Source: Acidobacteriota bacterium (lineage in GTDB: Bacteria > Actinomycetota > Actinomycetes > Actinomycetales > Microbacteriaceae). Taken from it: DNA of 45,226 nucleotides. The notes under the pieces were generated by a model. The model saw only the letters and a list, made by a program, of their open reading frames with translations. It did no database searches and was not told the origin of the DNA. The translations under genes and the position numbers were made by a program. The stretch lies in the NCBI GenBank assembly GCA_019352055.1, contig JABBOB010000020.1, positions 1 to 45,226 of the forward strand. The letters run 5' to 3'. Each line of letters begins with the position of its first letter. Position 1 is the stretch's first letter. Of this stretch, positions 1-7,918 are shown in pieces.

Positions 1-15
1 GTCGGGCCGGGCGAT

Positions 16-31
16 TCTACAATTTGTAAAA
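16..31 (+). promoter_or_regulatory. BlaI/CopY-type operator and promoter of copA
   Basis: TCTACA-ATT-TGTAAAA is an imperfect inverted repeat with the TACA/TGTA core of BlaI/MecI/CopY operators. It matches the operators at 5302-5318 and 6500-6516 with the same 3-base centre. The right half (TGTAAAA) can supply the -10 box, giving a leader of about 20 bases before copA. Binding by the repressor encoded at 6119-6490 is inferred. Confidence 0.75.
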
Positions 32-57
32 GCGACCACGACGCGAGGCAGGTGGGG

Positions 58-2331
58 ATGACGACGACCACGGAGCAGCCGGCGGTGCAGCCGCTCGACG
101 ACGTCATCGAGCTGGACATCGCCGGGATGACGTGCGCTGCCTGTGCCGTGCGGATCGAGCGCAAGCTCAGCAGGCTCGAGGGCGTCACCGCGAGCGTGAA
201 CTTCGCGACCGAGCGGGCGACCGTCGTCGGGCTCGGCCGCGACACCGCAGCCGGCATCGAGGCCGTGGAGCGCGCCGGCTACAAGGCGGCCGTGCACACC
301 CCGGGCGACGACGAGTGGTCCCGCCGGGCGACGAGCGACCGCATCGACTCCCTCCGCCGGCGGCTCACCGTGTCCGCCCTGCTCAGCGTGCCGCTCTGCG
401 ACCTCACGATCCTGCTGGCGCTCGTGCCCTCGTGGCGGTTCCCGGGATGGCAGCTGCTCTGCGTGCTGCTGTCCGTGCCGATCGTGACCTGGGCGGCCTG
501 GCCCTTCCACCGCGCGACGCTGCGGAACCTCCGCTCCGGCTCCCTCAGCATGGACACCCTCGTCTCGCTCGGCGCGGTCGTCTCCTTCGCCTGGGCCGTG
601 GTCGTGCTCGTCGGCGGCCCGACCGCGGCCGGGTACTGGATCGGCTTCGGCCCCACGCCGCCCGGCGCCGACGCGATCTACCTCGACGTGGCCGCCGGCA
701 TGGTCACCTTCCAGCTCGGCGGCCGCTACTTCGAGACCCGCTCCCGCCGCCGGGCGGGCGACGTCCTCACCGCGATCTCCGGCCTGGCGGCGCGGTCGGT
801 GCTGCTCCGCACCCCCGACGGCGTCGTGGAGGTGCCGGCCGCCCGGGTCCGACCCGGCGACGTGGTCGTCGTCCGGCCGGGCACGACGGTCCCCGTCGAC
901 GGGGTCGTGGAGGCGGGCCGGTCGTCGATCGACACGAGCACGATGACCGGCGAGACCGCGCCGGTCGAGGTGCTGCCGGGCACGGCGGTCGCCGCGGGCA
1001 CGGTGAACGGTGCGGGCGCCCTCACGATCGTCGCCGAGCGCGTCGGCCAGCACACCCGGCTCGCGCAGCTCGCGGCCATCGCCGACGAGGCGCAGCGCCG
1101 CAAGGCCGGGGTGACGAAGCTCGTCGACCGCATCAGCCAGGTCTTCGTCCCAGCGGTGATCGTGCTCGCCGTCCTGGTGACCGCCGCGTGGCTGTTCTTC
1201 GGCGCTCCCGTCGGCGCGGCGATCGGCGTCGGCATCGCGGTGCTGATCATCGCCTGCCCGTGCGCGCTCGGCCTCGCGACCCCCACCGCGCTGATGGTCG
1301 GCGTGGGCCGCGGCGGCCAGCTCGGCATCCTCGTGAAGGGGCAGGACGCCCTGGAGGCGAGCGGCCGGATCGACACCGTCGTGCTCGACAAGACCGGCAC
1401 GGTCACCACCGGAGCGTTCGCCGTCGCGGACGTCCTCCCGGTGGGCGCGCTCACCCGGGAGGCGCTGCTCGGCCTGGCGGGCTCGCTCGAGCAGGACTCC
1501 GAGCACGCGATCGGGCGCGCGATCGCGGGCGCCGCTGCGGCCGAGGTCGGCCGGCCCGACCCGGTCGAGGGCTTCGAGGCCCTCAGCGGTCTCGGCGCGA
1601 GGGGCCGGGTCGGCGGCAGGTCCGTCCTCGCGGGCAACCGGCGTCTGCTCGTCGAGCAGGGCGTGACGATCCCGGAGGTCTTGGACACCGCGGTCGCCGG
1701 GCTCGAGGACGCGGGTCGCACCCTCGTGCTCGTCGCCGTCGACGGCGTCGCAGCCGGGGTGCTCGGCCTCGCGGACGACGTGAAGCCCACCGCGCGGGAG
1801 GCCGTCGCGCAGCTGAAGGCGATGGGGCTGCGCACGGTGCTCCTCACGGGCGACACGGCTCGTGCGGCCGCTGCGGTGGGCGCCTCGCTCGGCTTCGACG
1901 AGACGATCGCGGAGGTGCTCCCCGCCGACAAGGCCGCGGTCGTCGCGGACCTGCAGCGTCAGGGGCGCCGGGTCGCGATGGTGGGCGACGGCATCAACGA
2001 CGCCGCGGCGCTCGCGTCCGCGGACCTCGGTATGGCGATCGTGACCGGCACCGACGTGGCGATGAAGTCGGCGGACGTGATCCTCGTCCGCGACGACCTC
2101 CGGGCCGTGCCCGACGCCGTCGCACTCGCCCGCAAGATGCTCGGGACGATCCGCGGGAACCTGATCTGGGCGTTCGGCTACAACATCGCCGCCATTCCGT
2201 TGGCCGCATCCGGGCTGCTGAACCCTCTGATCGCCGCCGCGGCGATGGCGCTGTCATCGGTGCTCGTCGTGACGAACAGCCTCCGCCTCCGCAACTTCAC
2301 CCCGCACCAGTCCGAGCACGACCTCCTCTGA
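58..2331 (+). CDS. copA: Cu(+)-exporting P1B-type ATPase CopA
   Basis: This is an inner-membrane pump that exports Cu(+) using ATP. In order it has an N-terminal heavy-metal domain (GMTCAAC, C26/C29), paired N-terminal helices, the actuator TGE loop, the metal-binding CPC in a membrane helix (C400-P-C402), the phosphorylated aspartate in DKTGT (D444), and the GDGIND hinge. A YN pair and an MxxSS motif in the last two helices are the P1B-1 (Cu+) signature. The usual SEHP loop reads SEHA, a small deviation. About 757 residues is normal. ATG58 is preferred over GTG52 because GAGG at 45-48 lies 9 bases upstream of it. The operator at 16-31 puts it under the BlaI-like repressor. It converges on the copper operon downstream. 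Confidence 0.95.
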   Translation: MTTTTEQPAVQPLDDVIELDIAGMTCAACAVRIERKLSRLEGVTASVNFATERATVVGLGRDTAAGIEAVERAGYKAAVHTPGDDEWSRRATSDRIDSLRRRLTVSALLSVPLCDLTILLALVPSWRFPGWQLLCVLLSVPIVTWAAWPFHRATLRNLRSGSLSMDTLVSLGAVVSFAWAVVVLVGGPTAAGYWIGFGPTPPGADAIYLDVAAGMVTFQLGGRYFETRSRRRAGDVLTAISGLAARSVLLRTPDGVVEVPAARVRPGDVVVVRPGTTVPVDGVVEAGRSSIDTSTMTGETAPVEVLPGTAVAAGTVNGAGALTIVAERVGQHTRLAQLAAIADEAQRRKAGVTKLVDRISQVFVPAVIVLAVLVTAAWLFFGAPVGAAIGVGIAVLIIACPCALGLATPTALMVGVGRGGQLGILVKGQDALEASGRIDTVVLDKTGTVTTGAFAVADVLPVGALTREALLGLAGSLEQDSEHAIGRAIAGAAAAEVGRPDPVEGFEALSGLGARGRVGGRSVLAGNRRLLVEQGVTIPEVLDTAVAGLEDAGRTLVLVAVDGVAAGVLGLADDVKPTAREAVAQLKAMGLRTVLLTGDTARAAAAVGASLGFDETIAEVLPADKAAVVADLQRQGRRVAMVGDGINDAAALASADLGMAIVTGTDVAMKSADVILVRDDLRAVPDAVALARKMLGTIRGNLIWAFGYNIAAIPLAASGLLNPLIAAAAMALSSVLVVTNSLRLRNFTPHQSEHDLL

Positions 2332-2357
2332 GCTCACCGGACGGAGCTCACCAGACG
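2330..2357. repeat. 14-bp tandem duplication at a convergent gene junction
   Basis: GAGCTCACCGGACG is followed immediately by GAGCTCACCAGACG, with one mismatch. The first unit overlaps the copA stop and the second contains the stop of the opposing CopC-CopD gene. It looks like a small local duplication. No function is suggested. Confidence 0.7.
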
Positions 2358-3940
2358 GGCCAGGAGACCTCGGCCGCGTAGGCGGAAGTGCTGCTGAGCG
2401 CCGCATCGAGCGTCAGCGTCCACTCCCCGGCGATCGGCAGTGCGGCCCCGGTGCTCCGCCAGCCGGCGCCGTCGCGCCGGAACGTCACGTCGAGGGCCGG
2501 CACCTCGGCTGCGCTGAGCGTTCCGCCGAGCGTCTCGAGCCGCACCGGGCGCCCCCCTTCCGTCGCGCGCACGCGGATGACGGCAGCGCCGCGCCGCGTC
2601 CCGTCCACGTCGACGACGAGCCGGTCCGGGCCGATCGCGACGGAGCGGCTCACGGCCGGCCCGTAGGTCTCCGCAGCGGTCGCGCCGACCGTGAGCAGGC
2701 CGGTGACCCCCAGCACCGCGAGCACGCCGACCAGCTCGATCGCGACGGCCCGTCGGAGGCGGGTGCGCGGCGCCGCGCGGCCGGCGACCACCACGCGCTG
2801 CATCGCGGCCGCGACGACGAGCAGCAGCGCGACGAGCACGAGCTTGATCAGCAGCAGCCGACCGCCGTCGGTCGACCAGAGCGACGCGAGGGGGACGACG
2901 ATCGGGAAGGCCTGCACCTCTCCGGTCACCACCAGCACCCCGACGCAGACGAACGCCCACAGCGACCAGCGGCGCATCGACCGGATGGCCGCGGTCGGCG
3001 CGTGCCGGAACCGCGGCAGCACCACGGCCGTCAGCACCGCGAGGCCGCCGAGCCACACCGCCATGGCCGCCAGGTGCAGCACGGCCGCGGGGACCTGCAG
3101 CCAGGCGGCGCCGTCGGCGGCGTGGCCGAGCGCGGCGACGGACACGAGCACCGCCACCGCGACGACGAGCCCGGCAGCGGCCCGGAGGCGCCCACCCGGC
3201 CGCAGCAGCACGGCGAGCACGACCAGGAGGAGCAGGCGCGCGATCAGGACGAGGCCGGGGACGCTGCCGAGGGTGTACCCGAGGTCCTCGAGCCGCAGCA
3301 CTCCGGCCCACCCCGCACCCGCGGCCTTCGGGCCACGCAGCAGGAGGTCGGCGACCGAGGCCGCCCCCGCGAGCAGCAGTCCGGCCGCCGCGAGGTGTCC
3401 GACCCGGCGCCGTCGGCGGACCGACGGCCAGAACAGCGCCGCCGCCGCGGGACCGCCGATGCCGAGGGCGAGGCCGAGATACAGCGCTCCCGCCGCTCCC
3501 GCCGTGGCGGGGTCGAGCGGCGACGCGGTGGTCACCGGCCCGGCCACAGCCGTGGCGTCCCGGCGGACCCCGAACCGGATCGAGCCGGTCACGACGTGGC
3601 TGTCCGCGGACACCACCCGCCACGACACGCTGTACACGCCCGCCGGCACCGATGCGGCGAGCGGCACGACGAGCGTCCGTCCGTCGGCCCGGGGCGATCC
3701 GCGGTCGATCCGGGTGCCGGTCGTCGACAGCACGGTCGTCGCGTTCGGAGGCACGGTGACGGCCTCGTCGAACGTGAGCCGCACGGCCGCCGGGGCGGTG
3801 GCGACCCGGGCGCCGTCCGCCGGATCGCTCGACACGAGCACGGCGTGCGCCGACGCGGGTGCGGCCGGCAGCAGCAGCAGCAGGGTCAGCGCGGCGAGCA
3901 GGACCGCGGCCGGCCACCTCCGGACGACGGGGCCCTTCAC
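2348..3940 (-). CDS. ycnJ: CopC-CopD fusion copper protein (YcnJ-like)
   Basis: This fuses a periplasmic-type copper-binding CopC domain to a multi-helix CopD membrane domain and is probably involved in copper acquisition or handling at the membrane. A signal peptide ending in SAHA leaves an N-terminal His after cleavage, as in CopC proteins. The CopC domain (about residues 30-125) contains the SADSH motif. About eight hydrophobic helices follow (about 155-430), then a C-terminal extracellular domain of about 100 residues. GTG3940 is chosen because it overlaps the TGA of the upstream gene as GTGA, a translational coupling. The long reading frame further upstream is out of frame with YcnI and not coding. 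It is the last gene of the operon starting at 5294. About 530 residues. Confidence 0.9.
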   Translation of the reverse strand: MKGPVVRRWPAAVLLAALTLLLLLPAAPASAHAVLVSSDPADGARVATAPAAVRLTFDEAVTVPPNATTVLSTTGTRIDRGSPRADGRTLVVPLAASVPAGVYSVSWRVVSADSHVVTGSIRFGVRRDATAVAGPVTTASPLDPATAGAAGALYLGLALGIGGPAAAALFWPSVRRRRRVGHLAAAGLLLAGAASVADLLLRGPKAAGAGWAGVLRLEDLGYTLGSVPGLVLIARLLLLVVLAVLLRPGGRLRAAAGLVVAVAVLVSVAALGHAADGAAWLQVPAAVLHLAAMAVWLGGLAVLTAVVLPRFRHAPTAAIRSMRRWSLWAFVCVGVLVVTGEVQAFPIVVPLASLWSTDGGRLLLIKLVLVALLLVVAAAMQRVVVAGRAAPRTRLRRAVAIELVGVLAVLGVTGLLTVGATAAETYGPAVSRSVAIGPDRLVVDVDGTRRGAAVIRVRATEGGRPVRLETLGGTLSAAEVPALDVTFRRDGAGWRSTGAALPIAGEWTLTLDAALSSTSAYAAEVSWPVW

Positions 3941-4647
3941 GCCCGGCCGCGCCGCGATCCTCGCAGCAGCCCGATGATCGCGACGACGAGGGCCGTCAGC
4001 GCAGCCGCGACCGCGACCACCGCCACCGCGAGCGCGGCGGTCGCGGTGCCCGAGCCGGGATCCGCGGTCGACGACGTCGCGCTCGGCGCGGTCGGCGTCT
4101 GCGCCGCCGCGAGGGCCAGCACGGGTGCCGGGTGCGTCGGCTCCGCCGAGCCCGTCGCGAGCTGGTCCCACGCCACGACCGTCCCGTCGCTGTAGCGCTG
4201 CGTGGTCGGCAGCGCGATGGAGGCCACGTCCGGCAGCGGACCGGCGGAGACGCTGAACCGCTGGAACTCGCCCGGCTTGATCGCTGCCGACGCGTCCGCC
4301 TTCCAGTCGATCCGGGAGGCGTAGGTGGTCACCTGCCCGTCGTCGGTCGTGACCGGCTTCGCGAGCCTCGCGGAGGTGACGGTAGCCGTCCACCCCGCCA
4401 CGGGCTCGACGCTGACCGAGGCGATCGGGTGATCGGCGGGCAGGGTCACGGTCACCTCGGTCGTGGACGCGGTCGCCGACTCGGTCGGCACGCGGAAGGT
4501 GAGCACACCGTAGCCGCCGCGCGTCGCGTCCTCCCCGTCGACGTGGACGTGCGCCGAGGCCGCCGTCGCGCCGAGCAGCACCGCGATGGCACCGCCCAGC
4601 ACTCCGGTCACGAGCCGGACGGTCCAGCGGCGGGAGGTGGGGCGCAT
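3937..4647 (-). CDS. ycnI: YcnI-like copper-binding protein (DUF1775)
   Basis: This is a secreted, membrane-anchored DUF1775 protein. In characterised YcnI the N-terminal His exposed by signal cleavage binds Cu(II). Here the signal peptide (about residues 1-30) ends in ASAHVHVDG, giving that His. A beta-rich domain with conserved Trp residues (GWTATV, DWKAD, WDQ) follows, then a Ser/Thr/Pro-rich linker and one C-terminal transmembrane helix with an Arg-rich tail (GSRRGRA). ATG4647 has GGAGGAG about 6 bases upstream. It sits between DUF5134 (24-base gap) and the CopC-CopD gene (4-base overlap), so it is cotranscribed with both. About 236 residues. Confidence 0.9.
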   Translation of the reverse strand: MRPTSRRWTVRLVTGVLGGAIAVLLGATAASAHVHVDGEDATRGGYGVLTFRVPTESATASTTEVTVTLPADHPIASVSVEPVAGWTATVTSARLAKPVTTDDGQVTTYASRIDWKADASAAIKPGEFQRFSVSAGPLPDVASIALPTTQRYSDGTVVAWDQLATGSAEPTHPAPVLALAAAQTPTAPSATSSTADPGSGTATAALAVAVVAVAAALTALVVAIIGLLRGSRRGRA

Positions 4648-4670
4648 CGGTGCTCCTCCGGTTCGGGCGG

Positions 4671-5294
4671 TCATGTCATCAGGACCAGGAGCGCGAAGGA
4701 CATCCCCGCCGCCATCACCGTCGATGCGGCCAGGTCGGCGACCTCGAGCCGTCGGGCCGCACCCGCCGCCTCCTGGATCAGCAGGCCGGCGAGCCAGACA
4801 GCCGCTCCCGCGAACCCCGCGCCGAGCGCGATGGACAGGGCGAGCGCCCAGGGTGCGTCTCCCGTCATCCCGGTCCCCCCGACGGTGGGGGCGGCGTGCG
4901 CCATCCCCGCCATCCCGCCGGTGCCGTCCGCGACGGCCGGCACCATCGCGACGGCCATCCAGACCATGGCCAGCATCATCGCGGCGTGGTACCAGAGGCC
5001 TGCCAGGTGGCCGTGGGCGCCGTGGCCGACCCCGAGCCGGGCGTCGGCCGATGGGCGGAACAGGGCAGCCCCGGCGTACCAGAAGGCGCCGGCCGAGAAC
5101 ACGACGACCTGCGGGAGGGCGGGCACGGCCCACGGCCACGGCATCGCGATCATCGACCCGGTCATGGCGAGGTGGAGGAGGTTCGAGACGCGGTCCGGCA
5201 CGTCCCTGCCGGTCACGACGCGGCCCGCGAACCAGACGCCGAGCGCACCGAAGACGACGGTGGCGACGGACGCGGTCAGCGGCGTCCCCATCAC
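4671..5294 (-). CDS. DUF5134 family membrane protein, first gene of copper operon
   Basis: This is an integral membrane protein of about 207 residues with five or six hydrophobic helices, recognised as DUF5134-like. It is rich in His and Met (GHGAHGHLAG, WYHAAMMLAMVWM, GGMAGMAHAA), which fits binding or moving copper, though no function is established. GTG5294 begins six bases after a -10 box (TAGAGT) that forms part of the operator, so the mRNA is probably leaderless. ATG5291 directly follows and is an alternative start. As promoter-proximal gene it is followed by ycnI and the CopC-CopD fusion. Confidence 0.8.
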   Translation of the reverse strand: MMGTPLTASVATVVFGALGVWFAGRVVTGRDVPDRVSNLLHLAMTGSMIAMPWPWAVPALPQVVVFSAGAFWYAGAALFRPSADARLGVGHGAHGHLAGLWYHAAMMLAMVWMAVAMVPAVADGTGGMAGMAHAAPTVGGTGMTGDAPWALALSIALGAGFAGAAVWLAGLLIQEAAGAARRLEVADLAASTVMAAGMSFALLVLMT

Positions 5295-5300
5295 CCGTCC

Positions 5301-5318
5301 ACTCTACAGTTTGTAGAG
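5301..5318 (-). promoter_or_regulatory. Perfect BlaI-type operator overlapping promoter and upstream stop codon
   Basis: CTCTACA-GTT-TGTAGAG (5302-5318) is a perfect 7-3-7 palindrome. On the minus strand its edge plus one base forms the -10 box TAGAGT, six bases before GTG5294. The TAG stop of the M56 gene (5304-5306) lies inside the palindrome, so the end of one reading frame and the control site of the next operon share bases. Confidence 0.85.
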
Positions 5319-6122
5319 CAGTCTCGCTCCCGCTGCGGACCGACTGCGGCCGACGGCGACCGACGGGTCCAGGCGGGCGGCACGGATCTCCGCCCACTCG
5401 TTCGGCTCGAGAGCCGCCGTCCGACGGAGCGCGCCGGCGACCGCCCCCGCTCCGCACACCCGGGCTGCTGCGTCGTCGGCGGCGAGCTCGACGAGCAGGT
5501 GCACCGCCTGGTCGAACGCCCGCGCTCCGAAGAAGGCGGGCAGGCAGGCGCGGTTCAGCCTCGCCGCGCGGAGGAGGACGCCGTGCCGTCCGGCGAGGTG
5601 CGCTCGCTCGTGCTCGAGGACGGCGCGCAGCTCGCTGCGGCTGAGCGCCTCCTCGAGCGCGGAGCTGACCACGATCCGGCCGCCGTCGCAGGTCGAGCTG
5701 AAGGCGAGCGGCCGGGCGGCGCGCACGTAGAGCACCTGGACGGCGCCGATCCGCTCGACGCGGTCGGCGCAGGCGGCGGCGAGCAGGTCGAGGTCGCGGC
5801 CGGTCGCGCCGCGCCCGGAGAGGAAGGGCTCCGCGCGGGTGAGCGCCACCGCGGCGACGGCTCCGGTGATCGCGAGCGCCCCCCAGGCCAGCAGACCGGC
5901 GATCCAGCCGATGTCGAGCGCGCCGGACCGCGCAGCCAGGGCGAGCATGACGCTCCAGAGCACGCTGCCCGCGATCGATGCCGCTCCGAGCAGGAAGACG
6001 CCGAGCCAGGTCGCCAGCAGGAGTCGTGGCCGCCGGATCGCGGCGCGACGGAGGCGAAGCAGGCGCGGCGCACCGAGCAGGCAGGCGGCGGCGAGCGCGA
6101 GCAGGCACCCGAGCGCGATCAC
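5304..6122 (-). CDS. M56-family membrane metalloprotease (BlaR1/MecR1-like, no sensor domain)
   Basis: This is a membrane zinc protease of the M56 family, partner of BlaI-type repressors. There are three or so N-terminal transmembrane helices (about 1-18, 34-60, 72-95), then the catalytic motif LEHERAHLAG (H171, E172, H175) with a third zinc ligand probably E212 in VELAADD. At 272 residues it lacks the penicillin-binding sensor domain of BlaR1. Several Cys residues (in the first helix and in STCDGG, RACLP, RVCGAG) could serve sensing, but that is inference. GTG6122 overlaps the TGA of the repressor gene as GTGA. Its stop lies inside the operator of the next operon. Confidence 0.88.
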   Translation of the reverse strand: MIALGCLLALAAACLLGAPRLLRLRRAAIRRPRLLLATWLGVFLLGAASIAGSVLWSVMLALAARSGALDIGWIAGLLAWGALAITGAVAAVALTRAEPFLSGRGATGRDLDLLAAACADRVERIGAVQVLYVRAARPLAFSSTCDGGRIVVSSALEEALSRSELRAVLEHERAHLAGRHGVLLRAARLNRACLPAFFGARAFDQAVHLLVELAADDAAARVCGAGAVAGALRRTAALEPNEWAEIRAARLDPSVAVGRSRSAAGARLLYKL

Positions 6123-6490
6123 GAGCCCGCCCCGCCGACGGCGCGCCGCAGCAGGTCGAGGTCGCGGGCGTCGAGCTGCTCGGCGAACGACATCAGCGCC
6201 GCTCCGCGGTCCGCGGACTCGAAGAGCGCCGCGAGCATCGACTCGGCGGCAACGCCGCCCGCGACGTGCCGGAGGAGGAACCGCGCCTCCGCGCCCTCGA
6301 TCCGCTCGACGACCCCCGCCTGCTGGAGCCGGGTGAGCACCGTGATGACGGTCGTGAACGCGGGCTCCGGGTCGCCGTCCGGCCAGCGCTCGAGCAGGAT
6401 CCGCGCGGTGACGGGGCCGTCCGCCTCTCGCAGCAGCGTCAGCACCGTGGTCTTCAGCTGTCCGTGCGCCCGACGACCGACCACGCCCAC
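6119..6490 (-). CDS. BlaI/MecI/CopY-family transcriptional repressor
   Basis: This is a winged-helix repressor of the penicillinase-repressor family, about 123 residues. The DNA-binding domain (about 8-75) contains the family hallmark AFTTVITVLTRLQQAGVVER. A dimerisation helix region follows. It contains no cysteine at all, so it cannot sense copper through a CopY-like CxC cluster. Release from DNA would more likely depend on cleavage by the coupled M56 protease. GTG6490 follows a -10-like TAGAGG by eight bases. GTG6496 is a second possible start, two bases after that box. The degenerate operator at 6500-6516 implies autoregulation. Confidence 0.88.
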   Translation of the reverse strand: MGVVGRRAHGQLKTTVLTLLREADGPVTARILLERWPDGDPEPAFTTVITVLTRLQQAGVVERIEGAEARFLLRHVAGGVAAESMLAALFESADRGAALMSFAEQLDARDLDLLRRAVGGAGS

Positions 6491-6498
6491 CTCCACCG

Positions 6499-6516
6499 CC
6501 TCTACGACTTGTGGAG
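6499..6516 (-). promoter_or_regulatory. Degenerate BlaI-type operator at repressor promoter
   Basis: CTCTACG-ACT-TGTGGAG (6500-6516) matches the perfect operator at 5302-5318 in six of seven positions in each half. It lies directly upstream of the repressor start and includes a -10-like TAGAGG on the minus strand. The weaker match would suit looser autoregulation. Confidence 0.7.
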
Positions 6517-6543
6517 TCTACGGCCGAGTCGAAGCCCCCGAGC

Positions 6544-6611
6544 AACGCGGACTTGCCGCGAATCGGGGACGACACGCGGACGGCAGGCCCGAGATGCGGC
6601 AAGTCCGCGTT
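6544..6611. repeat. 68-base hairpin element with 16-bp perfect arms
   Basis: AACGCGGACTTGCCGC (6544-6559) is the exact inverted complement of 6596-6611, with a 36-base centre. After a 4x4 internal loop the stem continues as CGGG/CCCG. It fills the gap between the repressor promoter and the stop codon of the oxidase gene, whose TGA starts in the last base of the arm. It could be the terminator of the TetR operon or a REP-like dispersed element. No second copy is in the window. Confidence 0.75.
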
Positions 6612-7918
6612 CAAGGGAGGCCGAGGATTCGGTCCAGGTGGGTGTTGCGGAGAAGCCCGCCCGGGTCGAGGCGGCGGCGCACCGCGAGGAAGTCGTCGAA
6701 CCGGGGGTACCGGGTCCGCAGGTCGGCCGCGTCACGCGAGTGCAGCTTGCCCCAGTGCGGCCTGCCGTCGAAGGCGCGGAGGACCCGCTCCGCGATCCGG
6801 AAGTACTCGCGCCGGACATCCCGGTGGTAGCAGTGCACCGCGATGTAGCCGGTGGGCCGGCCGAAGGAGGTGCTGAGCCACGCGGAGTCGTCCGCCGCCG
6901 TCGCCCGCACCTCGACGGGGAAGGAGATCCGCAGGCCGCTGCGCTTCAGCGCCGAACGGAACGCCTCGAACGCCTCCGGCAGCCGCTCGAGCGGCACCGC
7001 CCACTCCGACTCCGCGAACCGCACGCGCCGCGGCGACGTGAAGACCTCGTGCGAGGGCGCGACGTAGCTCCGCTCGGCGACGGTCCGCGCCGCGACCCGG
7101 TTGATCGCGGGCACGAGCGCGGGAGCTGCGCGGCCCAGGCGGCAGGTGAGCTCGAAGACGCCGTTCGACATGACCTCGTCGTCGACGAACCGCCGCATCC
7201 GGGACGCCTGCGGCCCGACGTCCTCCGCCGGGATGCGGGTGTTCGTCTTCGTGAGCGCGAGGCCCGTCCCGGGGAACCAGTAGAACTCGAAGTGGTCGGC
7301 CCCGGCGACGCGTTCCGCGAACCCCTCGACGACAGGACGGAGGGGCTCGGCCCGCTCCTCGGCGGCGAGGCCGAAGGCCGGCACGCACTCCAGCGTCACC
7401 GCGGTGACGACGCCGAGCGCACCGAGCGAGACCCGCGCGGCGGGCAGCAGGGGATCCCCCTCGGCGAGATCGAGCACCTCCCCGCCCGGCGTGACGAGCT
7501 GCAGCCCGACGACCTGGGACGCGATCGGCCCGAACGCGCCGCCGGTGCCGTGGGTGCCCGTGCCGATCGCGCCGGCGATCGTCTGGTGGTCGATGTCGCC
7601 GAGGTTCGTGAACGCGAGGCCGAACCGATCCGCGATCCGCGCGACCGCTGCGATCGTGGTCCCGCCCCCCACGGTGATCCGACCGCGCTCGCGGTCGACG
7701 GCGCGCAGCCCGGCGAGTCCGCGGGTCTCGAGCAGCACACCATCGGTGCGCGCGAGCGCGGTGAAGCTGTGCGCGGCCCCGACCGGGCGCACGCCGAGAC
7801 CCTCGGCGGAGGCGCGGCGCAGCGCCCGTGCGACCGCCTCCGGAGAGCGCGGCCGAACGATCCGCGCCGGGGTGGACCGGCTCGTCCTGCCCCAGTTCGT
7901 CCAGGTCCGCTCGCTCAT
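6611..7918 (-). CDS. FAD-linked aldonolactone oxidase (D-arabinono-1,4-lactone oxidase family)
   Basis: This is a VAO-type flavoenzyme, about 435 residues. The FAD-binding half (about 15-190) shows the PVGAAHSF loop and the GTGTHGT glycine motif. The C-terminal half has the HWGK motif followed by RYPRFDDF and LDPGGLLRN, typical of the D-arabinono-1,4-lactone oxidase/gulonolactone oxidase family. It would oxidise a sugar lactone or polyol with oxygen or a dehydrogenase acceptor, but the substrate cannot be read from the sequence. ATG7918 overlaps the TGA of the upstream gene (ATGA). It is the last gene of the four-gene TetR operon. Confidence 0.9.
   Translation of the reverse strand: MSERTWTNWGRTSRSTPARIVRPRSPEAVARALRRASAEGLGVRPVGAAHSFTALARTDGVLLETRGLAGLRAVDRERGRITVGGGTTIAAVARIADRFGLAFTNLGDIDHQTIAGAIGTGTHGTGGAFGPIASQVVGLQLVTPGGEVLDLAEGDPLLPAARVSLGALGVVTAVTLECVPAFGLAAEERAEPLRPVVEGFAERVAGADHFEFYWFPGTGLALTKTNTRIPAEDVGPQASRMRRFVDDEVMSNGVFELTCRLGRAAPALVPAINRVAARTVAERSYVAPSHEVFTSPRRVRFAESEWAVPLERLPEAFEAFRSALKRSGLRISFPVEVRATAADDSAWLSTSFGRPTGYIAVHCYHRDVRREYFRIAERVLRAFDGRPHWGKLHSRDAADLRTRYPRFDDFLAVRRRLDPGGLLRNTHLDRILGLP

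Noticed and set aside
132-2381. Long open frames overlapping copA in other frames and on the other strand
   Set aside because: Arg/Ala/Pro-rich translations typical of shadow frames in high-GC DNA. copA is unambiguous.
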